From: Centipeda felix
GTDB lineage: Bacteria; Bacillota; Negativicutes; Selenomonadales; Selenomonadaceae
Reading direction: 5' to 3'
DNA length: 64,000 bases
Assembly (NCBI RefSeq): GCF_900186465.1
Contig: NZ_LT891959.1
Coordinates: 62,001 to 126,000, forward strand
Shown: positions 36,503-44,324 of the stretch, piece by piece
Layout: each line of letters begins with the position of its first letter
Position numbering within the stretch: position 1 is the stretch's first letter
Program-made: the position numbers and the translations under genes
Notes under the pieces: model-generated
What the model was told of the DNA's origin: nothing
The model's input: the letters and a program-made list of their open reading frames with translations, nothing else
Databases searched by the model: none

Positions 36503-38332
36503 TTATTCTACGGTAACAGACTTTGCGAGATTCCGCGGCTTATCTACATCGCAGCCGCGTGTGATTGCAGCATAGTAGGCAAGCAGCTGAAGCGGGATAA
36601 CCGAGAGAATCGGCATAATGAACTCGTCGGATGCCGGTACGTGCATCACATGATCCACGTACTTTTTCAATTCGGTATCCCCTTCGGCGGCGATACCGAT
36701 AACAACAGCATCACGCGCCTTGACCTCCTTGATGTTGGAGAGCGTTTTCTCGTAGACATTCCGCTGGGTTGCCAGTGCGATGACCGGAACGCCTTCTACA
36801 ATCAGAGCAAGCGTACCATGCTTCAGCTCGCCCGCAGCATAGGCTTCCGCATGAATGTACGAAATCTCCTTGAGTTTGAGTGCTCCCTCGAGGGATACGG
36901 AATAGTCAAGACCACGGCCAATGTAGAAAACATCCTCATTGAACCCGTACTGCTTGGCAAAGGTCTTGATGGGATCAACATCAGACAAGATCTCTGAAAT
37001 CTGCGAGGGAATCTCCTGCAGATGCTCTACCAATTCCGCCGTACGCTTTGGCGCAATCATTCCCTTGATCTCTGCCATATAGAGTGCAAGCATGAAGAAG
37101 AGAACAAGCTGTGTTGTGTATGCTTTCGTCGATGCGACGGCAATCTCAGGTCCTGCCCATGTGTAAACGACCTGATCTGCCTCGCGTGCGATGGAGGATC
37201 CGACCACGTTCGTAATCGCAAGTGTCTTCGCTCCACGACGCTTGGACTCCTTGAGTGCTGCAAGAGTGTCACTTGTCTCGCCGGACTGCGATACAACGAT
37301 CAGCAGCGTCTTGTCATCGACAATTGGGTCACGATAACGGAACTCTGATGCGACATCCACTTCGACCATGACGCGAGCCATTTTCTCAATATAGTATTTC
37401 CCAACGAGTCCTGCATGATATGCCGTACCACAGGCGACAATATAGATCTTGTTGAAGGAATTGAGATACTCGGGGGTCCAAGAAAGTTCTTCAAAAGAAA
37501 TACTTTTTTTGTCACTCGTAATACGCTGGCTCATCGTGTCACGAACGGCTTTCGGCTGTTCATGAATTTCCTTGAGCATGAAATGCTCATAGCCGCCCTT
37601 TTCTGCTGCCTCAGCATTCCATGTGACTTCAAATACCTTCTTGGCAACGGGCTCGCCCTTGCGGTCAGTGATCTCGACACTGTCCTTGTGTACAATGGCA
37701 AGTTCGCCGTCCCCCATGATGTAGGTGCGGCGTGTACGGGAGATAATCGCGGGGATATCCGAGGCGATATAGTTCTCCCCTTCGCCGAGGCCAATGATCA
37801 GTGGGTTGTCCTGCTTTGTGCAGACAAGCATATCCGGGTGTTTGCGGCTCATAAATGCCAGAGCATAAGACCCTTCGATACGACGCAGAACCTCGCGAAC
37901 AGCTGCAACGAAATCGCCTTGATATACGTCCTCCAGAAGATGAACAACTACCTCTGTATCCGTTTCGGACTTAAATACATGACCTTTTTCGATGAGCTCT
38001 TCCTTCAGTGAAAGATAATTTTCGATAATGCCGTTATGGACAATGGCAAAATCGTTGTGACAATCCACATGGGGATGTGCATTCACATCCGACGGACGAC
38101 CGTGCGTCGCCCAACGTGTATGACCGATACCGATGTTGCCAACGGGGACGTTTCCCTTGATCTTGTCACGAAGTGCAGATAGGCGTCCAACGCTCTTCTC
38201 GACACGAATGCTTCCGTTGTCGTAAACAGCGATTCCGGCTGAGTCATAACCACGATACTCCAGTTTGGACAGACCATCCAGCAGGAACTTTGCTGCCTGA
38301 CGATCACCGACATAACCAACAATTCCACACAT
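36503..38332 (-). CDS. glmS: Glutamine-fructose-6-phosphate aminotransferase
   Basis: The 609-residue enzyme makes glucosamine-6-phosphate, the entry step to UDP-GlcNAc for peptidoglycan and LPS. It begins with MCGIVGYVG, whose Cys is the glutaminase nucleophile. The conserved GHTRWATHG follows, then two SIS domains (VACGTAYHAG, VSQSGETSDTL, STKAYTTQL), and the chain ends with PRNLAKSVTVE. The leader contains a glmS ribozyme (38361-38515), so the mRNA is cleaved when GlcN6P accumulates. The ribosome site AGGAGG lies close before the ATG. Confidence 0.97.
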   Translation of the reverse strand: MCGIVGYVGDRQAAKFLLDGLSKLEYRGYDSAGIAVYDNGSIRVEKSVGRLSALRDKIKGNVPVGNIGIGHTRWATHGRPSDVNAHPHVDCHNDFAIVHNGIIENYLSLKEELIEKGHVFKSETDTEVVVHLLEDVYQGDFVAAVREVLRRIEGSYALAFMSRKHPDMLVCTKQDNPLIIGLGEGENYIASDIPAIISRTRRTYIMGDGELAIVHKDSVEITDRKGEPVAKKVFEVTWNAEAAEKGGYEHFMLKEIHEQPKAVRDTMSQRITSDKKSISFEELSWTPEYLNSFNKIYIVACGTAYHAGLVGKYYIEKMARVMVEVDVASEFRYRDPIVDDKTLLIVVSQSGETSDTLAALKESKRRGAKTLAITNVVGSSIAREADQVVYTWAGPEIAVASTKAYTTQLVLFFMLALYMAEIKGMIAPKRTAELVEHLQEIPSQISEILSDVDPIKTFAKQYGFNEDVFYIGRGLDYSVSLEGALKLKEISYIHAEAYAAGELKHGTLALIVEGVPVIALATQRNVYEKTLSNIKEVKARDAVVIGIAAEGDTELKKYVDHVMHVPASDEFIMPILSVIPLQLLAYYAAITRGCDVDKPRNLAKSVTVE

Positions 38333-38360
38333 AAAAATACCTCCTGATCGAGTAAAACAT

Positions 38361-38515
38361 CGCTCAGGGATTTCACTCTGACTGCAGCTTTGTCCACGCG
38401 GTCACCCGCATGATTTGACCACAGCCTATCGGCAGAGTATGCCGGAAGGCATCCGCTGACGGCTCGACAACCTTCTCCTCGTCCTCTGAGAAAACATCTT
38501 CCCAGAGCCAGCGCT
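38361..38515 (-). ncRNA. glmS ribozyme (GlcN6P-activated self-cleaving riboswitch)
   Basis: Read on the minus strand, the leader has the hallmarks of the class in the right order. These are AGCGC at the cleavage site (scissile bond between 38515 and 38514), GACGAGGAGAAGGTTGTCGA (P2/P2.1 core), GCGGATGCC, then a P3 stem, GGGTGACC and the closing GAAATCCC segment. It ends about 25 nt before the glmS ribosome site. The ligand GlcN6P is the cleavage cofactor in the known class. The 3' boundary is approximate. Confidence 0.93.
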
Positions 38516-38544
38516 AAGATTAATTCTTTTTTATAAATGAAATC

Positions 38545-38570
38545 CCCCATGCATCAGATGATGCATGGGG
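38545..38570. promoter_or_regulatory. 12-bp-arm palindrome at the glmS transcription start
   Basis: CCCCATGCATCA and TGATGCATGGGG flank a 2-bp centre. The palindrome begins 2 bp after the -10 of the glmS promoter, so it covers the predicted +1. It could be an operator, or a terminator for the upstream radical SAM gene; there is no T-run directly after it. Confidence 0.6.
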
Positions 38571-38572
38571 AC

Positions 38573-38601
38573 ATTCTATCCGATATAGCGCAATAAGTCA
38601 A
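38573..38601 (-). promoter_or_regulatory. Promoter of glmS
   Basis: On the minus strand TTGACT (38601-38596) and TAGAAT (38578-38573) are 17 bp apart. The start site is expected near 38566, about 50 nt upstream of the ribozyme cleavage point. Confidence 0.82.
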
Positions 38602-38636
38602 TCGTTCATATCTGCGAGCAAAAAAATACTGTTGAT

Positions 38637-39920
38637 TCATGGCATCTTGGCAACATAGTGACTGAAACTCCCAATGACGAGCTGCGGAAATTCTTCATGA
38701 AGAAGATGCATAAAATTTTTCGTCCCAACGGGCATCCCTTCCGCCCCCGGCATGACTTGCAGAAATTGTGTCGGATCAATATTGAGATTTCTCATCTGAA
38801 TCATCTGAACCGGAAGCTCGCGGAAAAATTGCTGCCACGCATGGAGTTCCTCGGGGCGATCGGTAAATCCCGGAAAATGCAGCAAGTTGATGGAGACATA
38901 TACTTGGTGTTTCAATGCATAATGGATGGACTCCTTAACAGAGTCCAGCTGATAGCTTGCGCGATAGTATGCATTGTAGCTTTCAGGCCGTGCGCTAATC
39001 ATGGATACACGCAAAGAATCAAGCCCTGCATCGACAATTTTTCTCATGCCTTCCGGATATCCGGCGTTGGAGTTCATATTGATTTGACCGCGCGTGGTAA
39101 CGCTGCGTATTTTACGGATTCCATCAGAAATCCGATCCGCGGCAAGTGACGGTTCACCTTCACAGCCCTGTCCAAAGCTGATGATTCCATCCGGGGCGAG
39201 CGAGAGATGATAGATGCCGACCTCAGCGATTTCATCTGCTGTCGGTGCGAATGTAATTCGTTCTTGCGGAGACGGACAGCATTCTGAGCTCTGTAGGGAT
39301 ATGCAGCCGAGACAGTTGGCATTACAGACGGGTGATGTCGGCACACCGCATTCCCAGCGCCGGTAGAACAGGTTCTGTGCCGTGAGACAATGATAGTTCA
39401 GCGAGCAGTTCCCCACCTGCTCTACAATGCGGTTATGGGGGAGCTCTTTCATCGTGCGGCGCACCAGCTTCTTGAGTCCAGTGCTATTATAGTTGGATGG
39501 ATCCCATTTGTCATTTTCGTCCGTATATACGGCAGCCACCCACAGCTGTCCGCGATAGGACAATACGGCAGTATAGCCATATAATGGGAGTAGAGATGCA
39601 TCATCTTTGCGATGAAAAGCAGGAAGATGGGTTCGCGTGTAGCCCTGTGGAAGAATGGCAGCTACGGCAGTGCCATTGATCTCTTCCTCACATCCATCCA
39701 CACGCAGACCCACTGCCTTATGCGAAGGCATAAACATAAGATCAGCACTGTCAGGAAGCGGAATGAGTTCATCGGGATGAAGTAAAACATTTGATGTGCC
39801 AACCCGACCTAACCCCTGCAGATTCACTGCCTCACAGATGTTGCCGTGATGGTCGGCATAGACTGCGGTAATCCTATCTTTCTTCTCATGCAGAAGTGTC
39901 GTCGTTCTCGTTCGTTTCAT
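38637..39920 (-). CDS. Radical SAM protein
   Basis: The 427-residue protein has the cluster-binding CX3CX2C motif CNANCLGC (Cys199, 203, 206) unusually far from the N-terminus, after a separate domain of about 190 residues. The barrel continues with GIISFGQGCEGEPSL, QINMNSNAGYPEGM and LDSLRVSMISARPE. This layout is seen in a conserved but poorly described radical SAM group. The reaction is unknown. The gene start lies inside the end of pth (35-nt overlap), so the two are co-transcribed. Confidence 0.82.
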   Translation of the reverse strand: MKRTRTTTLLHEKKDRITAVYADHHGNICEAVNLQGLGRVGTSNVLLHPDELIPLPDSADLMFMPSHKAVGLRVDGCEEEINGTAVAAILPQGYTRTHLPAFHRKDDASLLPLYGYTAVLSYRGQLWVAAVYTDENDKWDPSNYNSTGLKKLVRRTMKELPHNRIVEQVGNCSLNYHCLTAQNLFYRRWECGVPTSPVCNANCLGCISLQSSECCPSPQERITFAPTADEIAEVGIYHLSLAPDGIISFGQGCEGEPSLAADRISDGIRKIRSVTTRGQINMNSNAGYPEGMRKIVDAGLDSLRVSMISARPESYNAYYRASYQLDSVKESIHYALKHQVYVSINLLHFPGFTDRPEELHAWQQFFRELPVQMIQMRNLNIDPTQFLQVMPGAEGMPVGTKNFMHLLHEEFPQLVIGSFSHYVAKMP

Positions 39921-40512
39921 GATTGCCCTCTTGACGATCTTTCTTCTTTCTATGTAGATTATAGCGGTTCATTGCAAAATCTATCCCCTCCGTTACGATA
40001 CACGTCACTGCGGGCAAAAGATATGCTATCGCCTCGCGAATCTTTGGCAGATCCTCCGGTGCAAATGAAGCGAGAACGTGGTTGATGACGGTCCGTCCGA
40101 CTGGCGGACGCCCGATACCAATACGGACACGAGCAAATGCCTCGCTGCCAACATGAGAAAGGATGGATTTAATCCCGTTATGGCCGCCTGAGCTCCCTTT
40201 CTTTCGAATACGTACCGTCCCAACAGGAATATCCATATCATCGTGGACAACGATCAAATCTTCACTGCTCAGTTTGTAGTAGGAAAGCATGGGCCCGATC
40301 GCTTCCCCGCTGTTATTCATATAAGTCAATGGTTTGACAAGGAAAATTTTTTCTCCGCCGATACGTGCTTCTGCAACAGATGAAGAGAAATCTTCTTTCC
40401 ATGCAGAAGCGTTTAGATGCTCTGCCAGAGCATCGATCAGCATGAAGCCGACATTGTGCTTGGTATTGGCATACTCTGCTCCGGGATTCCCAAGCCCCGC
40501 AATAAGTTTCAT
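39886..40512 (-). CDS. pth: Peptidyl-tRNA hydrolase
   Basis: The 208-residue enzyme frees tRNA from peptidyl-tRNA that has fallen off ribosomes. It starts KLIAGLGNPGAEYANTKHNVGF, with the catalytic His in KHNVG, then PLTYMNNSGEA and VHDDMDIPVG with the conserved Asp, and GGHNGIKSI. The C-terminus has an extra lysine-rich and acidic tail (HRKKKDRQEGN). It lies 3 nt after uppP and overlaps the radical SAM gene. Confidence 0.96.
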   Translation of the reverse strand: MKLIAGLGNPGAEYANTKHNVGFMLIDALAEHLNASAWKEDFSSSVAEARIGGEKIFLVKPLTYMNNSGEAIGPMLSYYKLSSEDLIVVHDDMDIPVGTVRIRKKGSSGGHNGIKSILSHVGSEAFARVRIGIGRPPVGRTVINHVLASFAPEDLPKIREAIAYLLPAVTCIVTEGIDFAMNRYNLHRKKKDRQEGNHETNENDDTSA

Positions 40513-40515
40513 TCA

Positions 40516-41361
40516 CTACTCCTTCGTCGGATCACCAACCATAAAGAGATAGGCAAGTACTAAGATGCCAAGAGCAATACGATACCAGCCGAACGCGGTA
40601 AAGTCGTTGCGCTTTATGTATCGTAAGAGGAACTGAATCGAGAGAATCGACACGACGAATGCAGTGACCATGCCAACGGCGAGAATAAACAGCTCTGCTC
40701 CCGTGTAGTGCCAGCCAAATTTGACAAGTTTCAGAAAGGATGCGCCAAACATGACAGGAATGGCGAGAAAGAAGGTGAATTCCGTTGCAACATAGCGGCT
40801 GGCCCCAAAGATAATACCGCCAAGTATTGTTGCCCCCGAGCGGCTCGTCCCCGGAACGAGAGAAAGCACCTGAAAGACGCCAATGATGAATGCCGTACGA
40901 TAGTCCAGTGCGGCAAGACTCTCGACACGCGGCGTCCGACGTTTATTCCAACGCTCCACGACGATGAAAAGAATACCGTATAGAATTAGCATGGAAGCGA
41001 CAACAGGCGCGTTCATGAAATGTTCTTCCATATATTTGTTGAACGCGAGCCCGACCACCGCAGCAGGAAGACAGGCAACGATGACCTTCCCCCATAGATC
41101 CAATGTCTCACGACGCTCTGCTCTAGACTTACTTCCAAGGAACGGATTCAGCTTCTTTGCATTCAGTACCACAACAGCAAGAATGGCGCCGAGCTGGATG
41201 ACCACCAAAAACATATCCATAAAGGCAGTTGATACATTCAGTCGAATGAATTCATCAACGAGGATCATGTGCCCTGTGCTGGACACAGGAAGCCACTCGG
41301 TGAGTCCCTCAACAATTCCCAGAATAACGACCTTTAGCATCTCCGCCAATGATATTTCCAC
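40516..41361 (-). CDS. uppP: Undecaprenyl-diphosphatase UppP/BacA
   Basis: The 281-residue membrane phosphatase recycles the undecaprenyl carrier and gives bacitracin tolerance. Its motifs are [18 protein letters not shown] near the N-terminus and the [12 protein letters not shown] loop. The start is GTG 41361 (then EISLAEMLK), since AAGGAGG lies 11 nt upstream; the frame extends to 41394 but would then contain that ribosome site. ATG 41340 is another option. A TATAAT at about 41423-41418 on the minus strand may be its -10. The gene marks the left chromosomal flank of the island. Confidence 0.92.
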   Translation of the reverse strand: MEISLAEMLKVVILGIVEGLTEWLPVSSTGHMILVDEFIRLNVSTAFMDMFLVVIQLGAILAVVVLNAKKLNPFLGSKSRAERRETLDLWGKVIVACLPAAVVGLAFNKYMEEHFMNAPVVASMLILYGILFIVVERWNKRRTPRVESLAALDYRTAFIIGVFQVLSLVPGTSRSGATILGGIIFGASRYVATEFTFFLAIPVMFGASFLKLVKFGWHYTGAELFILAVGMVTAFVVSILSIQFLLRYIKRNDFTAFGWYRIALGILVLAYLFMVGDPTKE

Positions 41362-41570
41362 AGTATTTAAATCCTCCTTCGACCATATCAGCAAAACTAC
41401 AGCAGTTTAACATTATATCTCAAACTGTGTATTTCGCCTACTCTTTTTCTCTCAGTTCTCCATATTACACATATTCTACGTCTTTTTCAATCTCTTAGGG
41501 GGCAAATTAGGGGCAAAAATAGAAGAGAATAGATCGTAGTGACGGATCAACCAACAACGAGATTACAGTC

Positions 41571-41609
41571 AAAAGACGAGCCCTGCGATTTGCACAACTC
41601 GTCTTTTTT
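41571..41609. terminator. Bidirectional terminator near the left end of the island
   Basis: Arms AAAAGACGAG (41571-41580) and CTCGTCTTTT (41598-41607) with a 17-nt loop end in six T on +. On the minus strand the stem ends in AAAAGAC-derived T-run, so it can also stop a transcript that starts near 41765. Confidence 0.75.
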
Positions 41610-41685
41610 CATGCAGCGGGTATTCAAAAAGGCAGAGCGTCTTTGTGATTGGCAAAGGATGACCGGCGCATGCCCAGAAGTTCCC

Positions 41686-41742
41686 TTACTTCCCCTTGCG
41701 CAGCCGCATCACTTTACCCCAGTCTTGGCAGACAGGTCGCAT
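41686..41742 (-). CDS. Possible 18-residue peptide with strong ribosome site
   Basis: ATG 41742 is preceded by AAAGGAGG with an 8-nt gap. The frame encodes MRPVCQDWGKVMRLRKGK and stops at 41686. It lies between a promoter box of the island type (41768-41806) and the terminator at 41571. It resembles no known peptide. It may be a real small protein, or the start of a gene lost by deletion. Confidence 0.35.
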   Translation of the reverse strand: MRPVCQDWGKVMRLRKGK

Positions 41743-41755
41743 AGATAAAGCCTCC

Positions 41756-41781
41756 TTTCAAGACATACCTATATCTTGAAA
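41756..41781. repeat. Inverted repeat in the promoter region
   Basis: TTTCAAGA (41756-41763) and TCTTGAAA (41774-41781) with a 10-bp spacer flank the likely -10 of the short minus-strand unit. It is placed like an operator. Confidence 0.45.
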
Positions 41782-41806
41782 CGAGGAAAAAACCTATCTT
41801 TTGTAC
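41768..41806 (-). promoter_or_regulatory. Island promoter box, copy E
   Basis: On the minus strand GTACAAAAGATAGGT (41806-41792) is followed after 18 nt by TATAGG (41773-41768). Six of seven bases match GATAGGA, but the spacing is shorter than in copies A-D, so this copy is less certain. Confidence 0.4.
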
Positions 41807-41828
41807 TACCCTGCACATTAGTGATCCA

Positions 41829-42176
41829 TCAGATTATACCGCGTTCCTTCAAACGCTCAATGCCCATGCTCTGATCAATGTAATGACTTTCATCATAATC
41901 GAGCGGCATCAGTTGTTTTTTCTTTATTGCAGCAAGATCATCTGTCCCATCGCCTTCTTCCATCTTGCATTTCACAAATTCTGGACTGGGGACGTTGATT
42001 GCCCGACCAATCTCACCGATCAAAAAGAACTCACGCGTCGGTCCCCCCTCTGTTACCAAACGTTGGAAAACGTCATGTCGTCCTTTCGTACTGCATTCCG
42101 CTTCGACATCATCAATCGTCATTCCACGGAGTGTGATGAAGTCATTCAATCGTTTTGCATCTACCCAATACTGCAT
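41829..42176 (-). CDS. Hypothetical protein
   Basis: The 115-residue protein is not recognised. It begins MQYWVDAKRLNDFITLRG. A segment ITLRGMTIDDVEAECS, with EIGRAINVP further on, loosely recalls a helix-turn-helix, but this is weak. ATG 42176 was chosen because GGAGG lies 7 nt upstream; a longer frame reaches 42212. It directly follows the pentapeptide-like gene on the same strand. Confidence 0.6.
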   Translation of the reverse strand: MQYWVDAKRLNDFITLRGMTIDDVEAECSTKGRHDVFQRLVTEGGPTREFFLIGEIGRAINVPSPEFVKCKMEEGDGTDDLAAIKKKQLMPLDYDESHYIDQSMGIERLKERGII

Positions 42177-42189
42177 CGTAATACCTCCA

Positions 42190-42393
42190 TCATCTGACAT
42201 AATCAGCTCCACGAAAATTCATGGAACGAAACTCATGTAGCTCCCCGCGTTTCTCATAATAAAAATCGAAGCTGCGAAAATCGCAGTTGGAGAAATCTGC
42301 CTGAGTACCAGACTGATGATTTGTGTCCAACCATCGCTGATGTTCCTTTAACGCGCGTTGTATCTCGTCCATAGAAAGCTGTCGCTTATCCAT
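42190..42393 (-). CDS. Short pentapeptide-repeat-like protein
   Basis: The 67-residue protein has the N-terminal helix often seen in front of pentapeptide repeats (MDEIQRALKEHQRWLDTN). A few repeat units follow (ADFSNCDFRSFDF and SMNFRGADY). It is much shorter than usual family members, so it may be a truncated copy. Its role is unknown. It is transcribed with the hypothetical gene downstream. Confidence 0.6.
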   Translation of the reverse strand: MDKRQLSMDEIQRALKEHQRWLDTNHQSGTQADFSNCDFRSFDFYYEKRGELHEFRSMNFRGADYVR

Positions 42394-42425
42394 ATACTAC
42401 CATCCTCGTCGTATCTCTGTCAAAG

Positions 42426-42560
42426 TCACTGCACAGCAGATTCGGAACGGAATGTCTCCTCCGGTGTGGTCGCTTGACTCACGTTACCAGAAGGATTTCC
42501 CTCGGCATTTTCATGCACAGATGCTTCCGAAACCAATCCCCCAAATGTCGTCGATTTTCC
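42426..42560 (-). pseudogene. C-terminal fragment of an unknown protein
   Basis: The minus-strand frame ending at 42426 reads like the hydrophilic tail of a protein (GLVSEASVHENAEGNPSGN, then TPEETFRSESAVQ, stop). Further upstream the same frame becomes a low-likelihood shadow of the + strand gene starting at 42561. The boundary near 42550-42560 looks like a rearrangement junction. Confidence 0.35.
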
Positions 42561-43193
42561 ATGGATCGCGCCTTGCAGATGGGGGCAAATATCTACACAA
42601 AGGGAGGACTCAAAAAGCTGCGAGAAGCTCTTCGTGCTTGGAAGAAGAAAGAAGGTTATCTGCAAAATGATCGGACAAAACTGGATCAGGAAATCGTAGC
42701 TTTTCAAAGGCGGCCGATCCCATCTCCTGATGATCGGGATGCCTATGCGGAGTATCAGGATCGCAAGCGTGCACTCGACGAACGAAGTGATGCGCTGACG
42801 AAAAAAGCACAGGAACTGGCCGAGCAGAAAGCAAAACTGGCCGCATGGCAAAAACGTCTGCCCGCACAGATTGACGCCCCACAGGGAAAGGAAAAAATCA
42901 AAGAAATCGCCCTCGGCATCATACGGAAAAATGCGCCGTATCAGAAACGATACGATGCACTAAAAGCACGGCTGGATCGTGCAGCGAAAAGAATGAACCG
43001 TGCCAAAGTGCAAATGGATGCGCTCGCCAAAGCGGTAAAAACAGATCGGAACGACGTGAGACGCTACAAGATCGCTGCGCCGGAAAAAGTAAAAGACAGG
43101 CCCGGTATTATCGCCGAGGCTGTCTCTGGAAATGAACATTATGCGAGCCTTGTCGCCACCATGCGGGACGATAATTCTGCACTCAAAACATAG
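42561..43193 (+). CDS. Coiled-coil protein, probably a truncated or decayed gene
   Basis: The frame from ATG 42561 encodes 210 charged residues with strong heptad character (KKLREALRAWKKKEG, KRALDERSDALTKKAQELAE, YDALKARLDRAAKRM). No family was recognised; the tail of a mobilisation protein is one possibility. No ribosome site precedes the start, and the frame opens close to the probable junction. After the TAG at 43191 the same frame continues sensibly for 20 codons (MSDAAKEEEANKRMYRDL) to a second TAG at 43254. This suggests a nonsense mutation in a once longer gene. Confidence 0.45.
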   Translation: MDRALQMGANIYTKGGLKKLREALRAWKKKEGYLQNDRTKLDQEIVAFQRRPIPSPDDRDAYAEYQDRKRALDERSDALTKKAQELAEQKAKLAAWQKRLPAQIDAPQGKEKIKEIALGIIRKNAPYQKRYDALKARLDRAAKRMNRAKVQMDALAKAVKTDRNDVRRYKIAAPEKVKDRPGIIAEAVSGNEHYASLVATMRDDNSALKT

Positions 43194-43329
43194 ACACTCA
43201 TGTCTGATGCAGCAAAAGAGGAAGAGGCAAATAAGCGGATGTATCGTGATCTATAGACGCTCATTCGTTGACAGCAAGCATCATTTTCCGATAAGATATG
43301 ACTAAGACATAGAAGGAGGGATGAGGACA

Positions 43330-43746
43330 ATGGCAATATACACATATAATGACTATCTGCGCGATCTGCTGAAGGATGCTCCCTGCATCTTGGCATACGA
43401 CACCGCTGCGGACTACTTAGGTCTATCCAACGGAAGCAGTTTTCATGAGGCGGCCGACATCTACGTACTATCGCCATTGAACTTGAAGGGAACGCGGGAG
43501 CATATAATCCCATCCTTCGATACGGTAGACTATGAGCGGCGCAATGGCCTTCTATGCACAACTGTGAATCAAACCATCAATGATCTTTTACGTGCTGATG
43601 GCGACAACCAAGTGATACAAGAGAGCCTGGCCGACGTGTACTTTTCCAATGGAGAATCCTTCGATTCACTGCATATTGAAAAGGAACTGCTCCCGCGATT
43701 CGAAAAGTACAAGGTATGGGCTATGGAATATTACGACGAGGAATAA
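43330..43746 (+). CDS. AbiEi-like protein (type IV antitoxin/regulator-like)
   Basis: The 138-residue protein resembles AbiEi-type transcriptional regulators of abortive infection systems. The segments DTAADYLGLSNGSS, DIYVLSPLN and GLLCTTVNQTINDLL are the basis, and the likeness is moderate. It lacks the AbiEii nucleotidyltransferase partner in its neighbourhood. ATG 43330 was chosen, with GAAGGAGGG ending 9 nt before it; ATG 43321 is too close. It is a single + strand gene with its own terminator. Confidence 0.5.
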   Translation: MAIYTYNDYLRDLLKDAPCILAYDTAADYLGLSNGSSFHEAADIYVLSPLNLKGTREHIIPSFDTVDYERRNGLLCTTVNQTINDLLRADGDNQVIQESLADVYFSNGESFDSLHIEKELLPRFEKYKVWAMEYYDEE

Positions 43747-43760
43747 TTGAGATGATAATA

Positions 43761-43787
43761 GGGACTGCACCAAGTTGGTGCAGTCCC
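43761..43787. terminator. Terminator after the AbiEi-like gene
   Basis: GGGACTGCACCAA and TTGGTGCAGTCCC form a 13-bp arm pair around one base (43761-43787), followed by TATTTAT. It stands between convergent genes. Confidence 0.75.
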
Positions 43788-43808
43788 TATTTATCATCGT
43801 TATGTGTG

Positions 43809-44324
43809 CTAAAGCATAATCGTAACCCGATACGTCTTTCCGCCCCGTTCGACGGAACCGCGTGTCAGCATTACAGGATGTCCCGGCCATGTGATAAACG
43901 TCGGATAATTCATGTCGATGACTTGGCACCCTTCAACTTCTCCCGGATTGCCAAATTTGATGGCCAACCGGTTTCGCGTATAGTTAAAGATCCAGTCCAT
44001 CAGCTTCTTGTCATCAGTCAGGAAGGAAACCTCCATGTGTATGACGCTCGTACGTTCACCGAGCACGGTGAACGTCTCCCGCAGCGGCGGCGTTCCTTCC
44101 ATGATCTTCTCAAATATCTGCCGACGCGGCTTTTTATCCTTACAGCTCCAGTTCGGTACATTTTCCCATGTCTGTTCAAAGTCTTCATAAGGCATTCCGC
44201 AATACACTTCATAGACTTTCTCCGGATGGCTTGTAACGGCCTCCACGTCCTCCTGCCATGTCGAGGCAAACGCCGCCGGCGTATAGGCCAGCATACAGAG
44301 GAGCAACAACAACAATCGCTTCAT
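43809..44324 (-). CDS. Hypothetical secreted or periplasmic protein
   Basis: The 171-residue product starts with a clear signal peptide (MKRLLLLLLCMLAYTPAAFAS). The mature part has no recognised domain; Cys residues in YCGMPYEDF and NWSCKDK may form a disulfide. ATG 44324 overlaps the recombinase stop by 4 nt (ATGA), so it is coupled to that gene. A longer frame to 44426 only extends into the recombinase gene. Confidence 0.7.
   Translation of the reverse strand: MKRLLLLLLCMLAYTPAAFASTWQEDVEAVTSHPEKVYEVYCGMPYEDFEQTWENVPNWSCKDKKPRRQIFEKIMEGTPPLRETFTVLGERTSVIHMEVSFLTDDKKLMDWIFNYTRNRLAIKFGNPGEVEGCQVIDMNYPTFITWPGHPVMLTRGSVERGGKTYRVTIML

Noticed and set aside
42561-42851. Upstream part of the minus-strand frame that ends at 42426
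   Set aside because: Beyond about 42555 it is the complement of the coiled-coil frame and is rich in Phe, Cys and Leu; only its last part looks coded.
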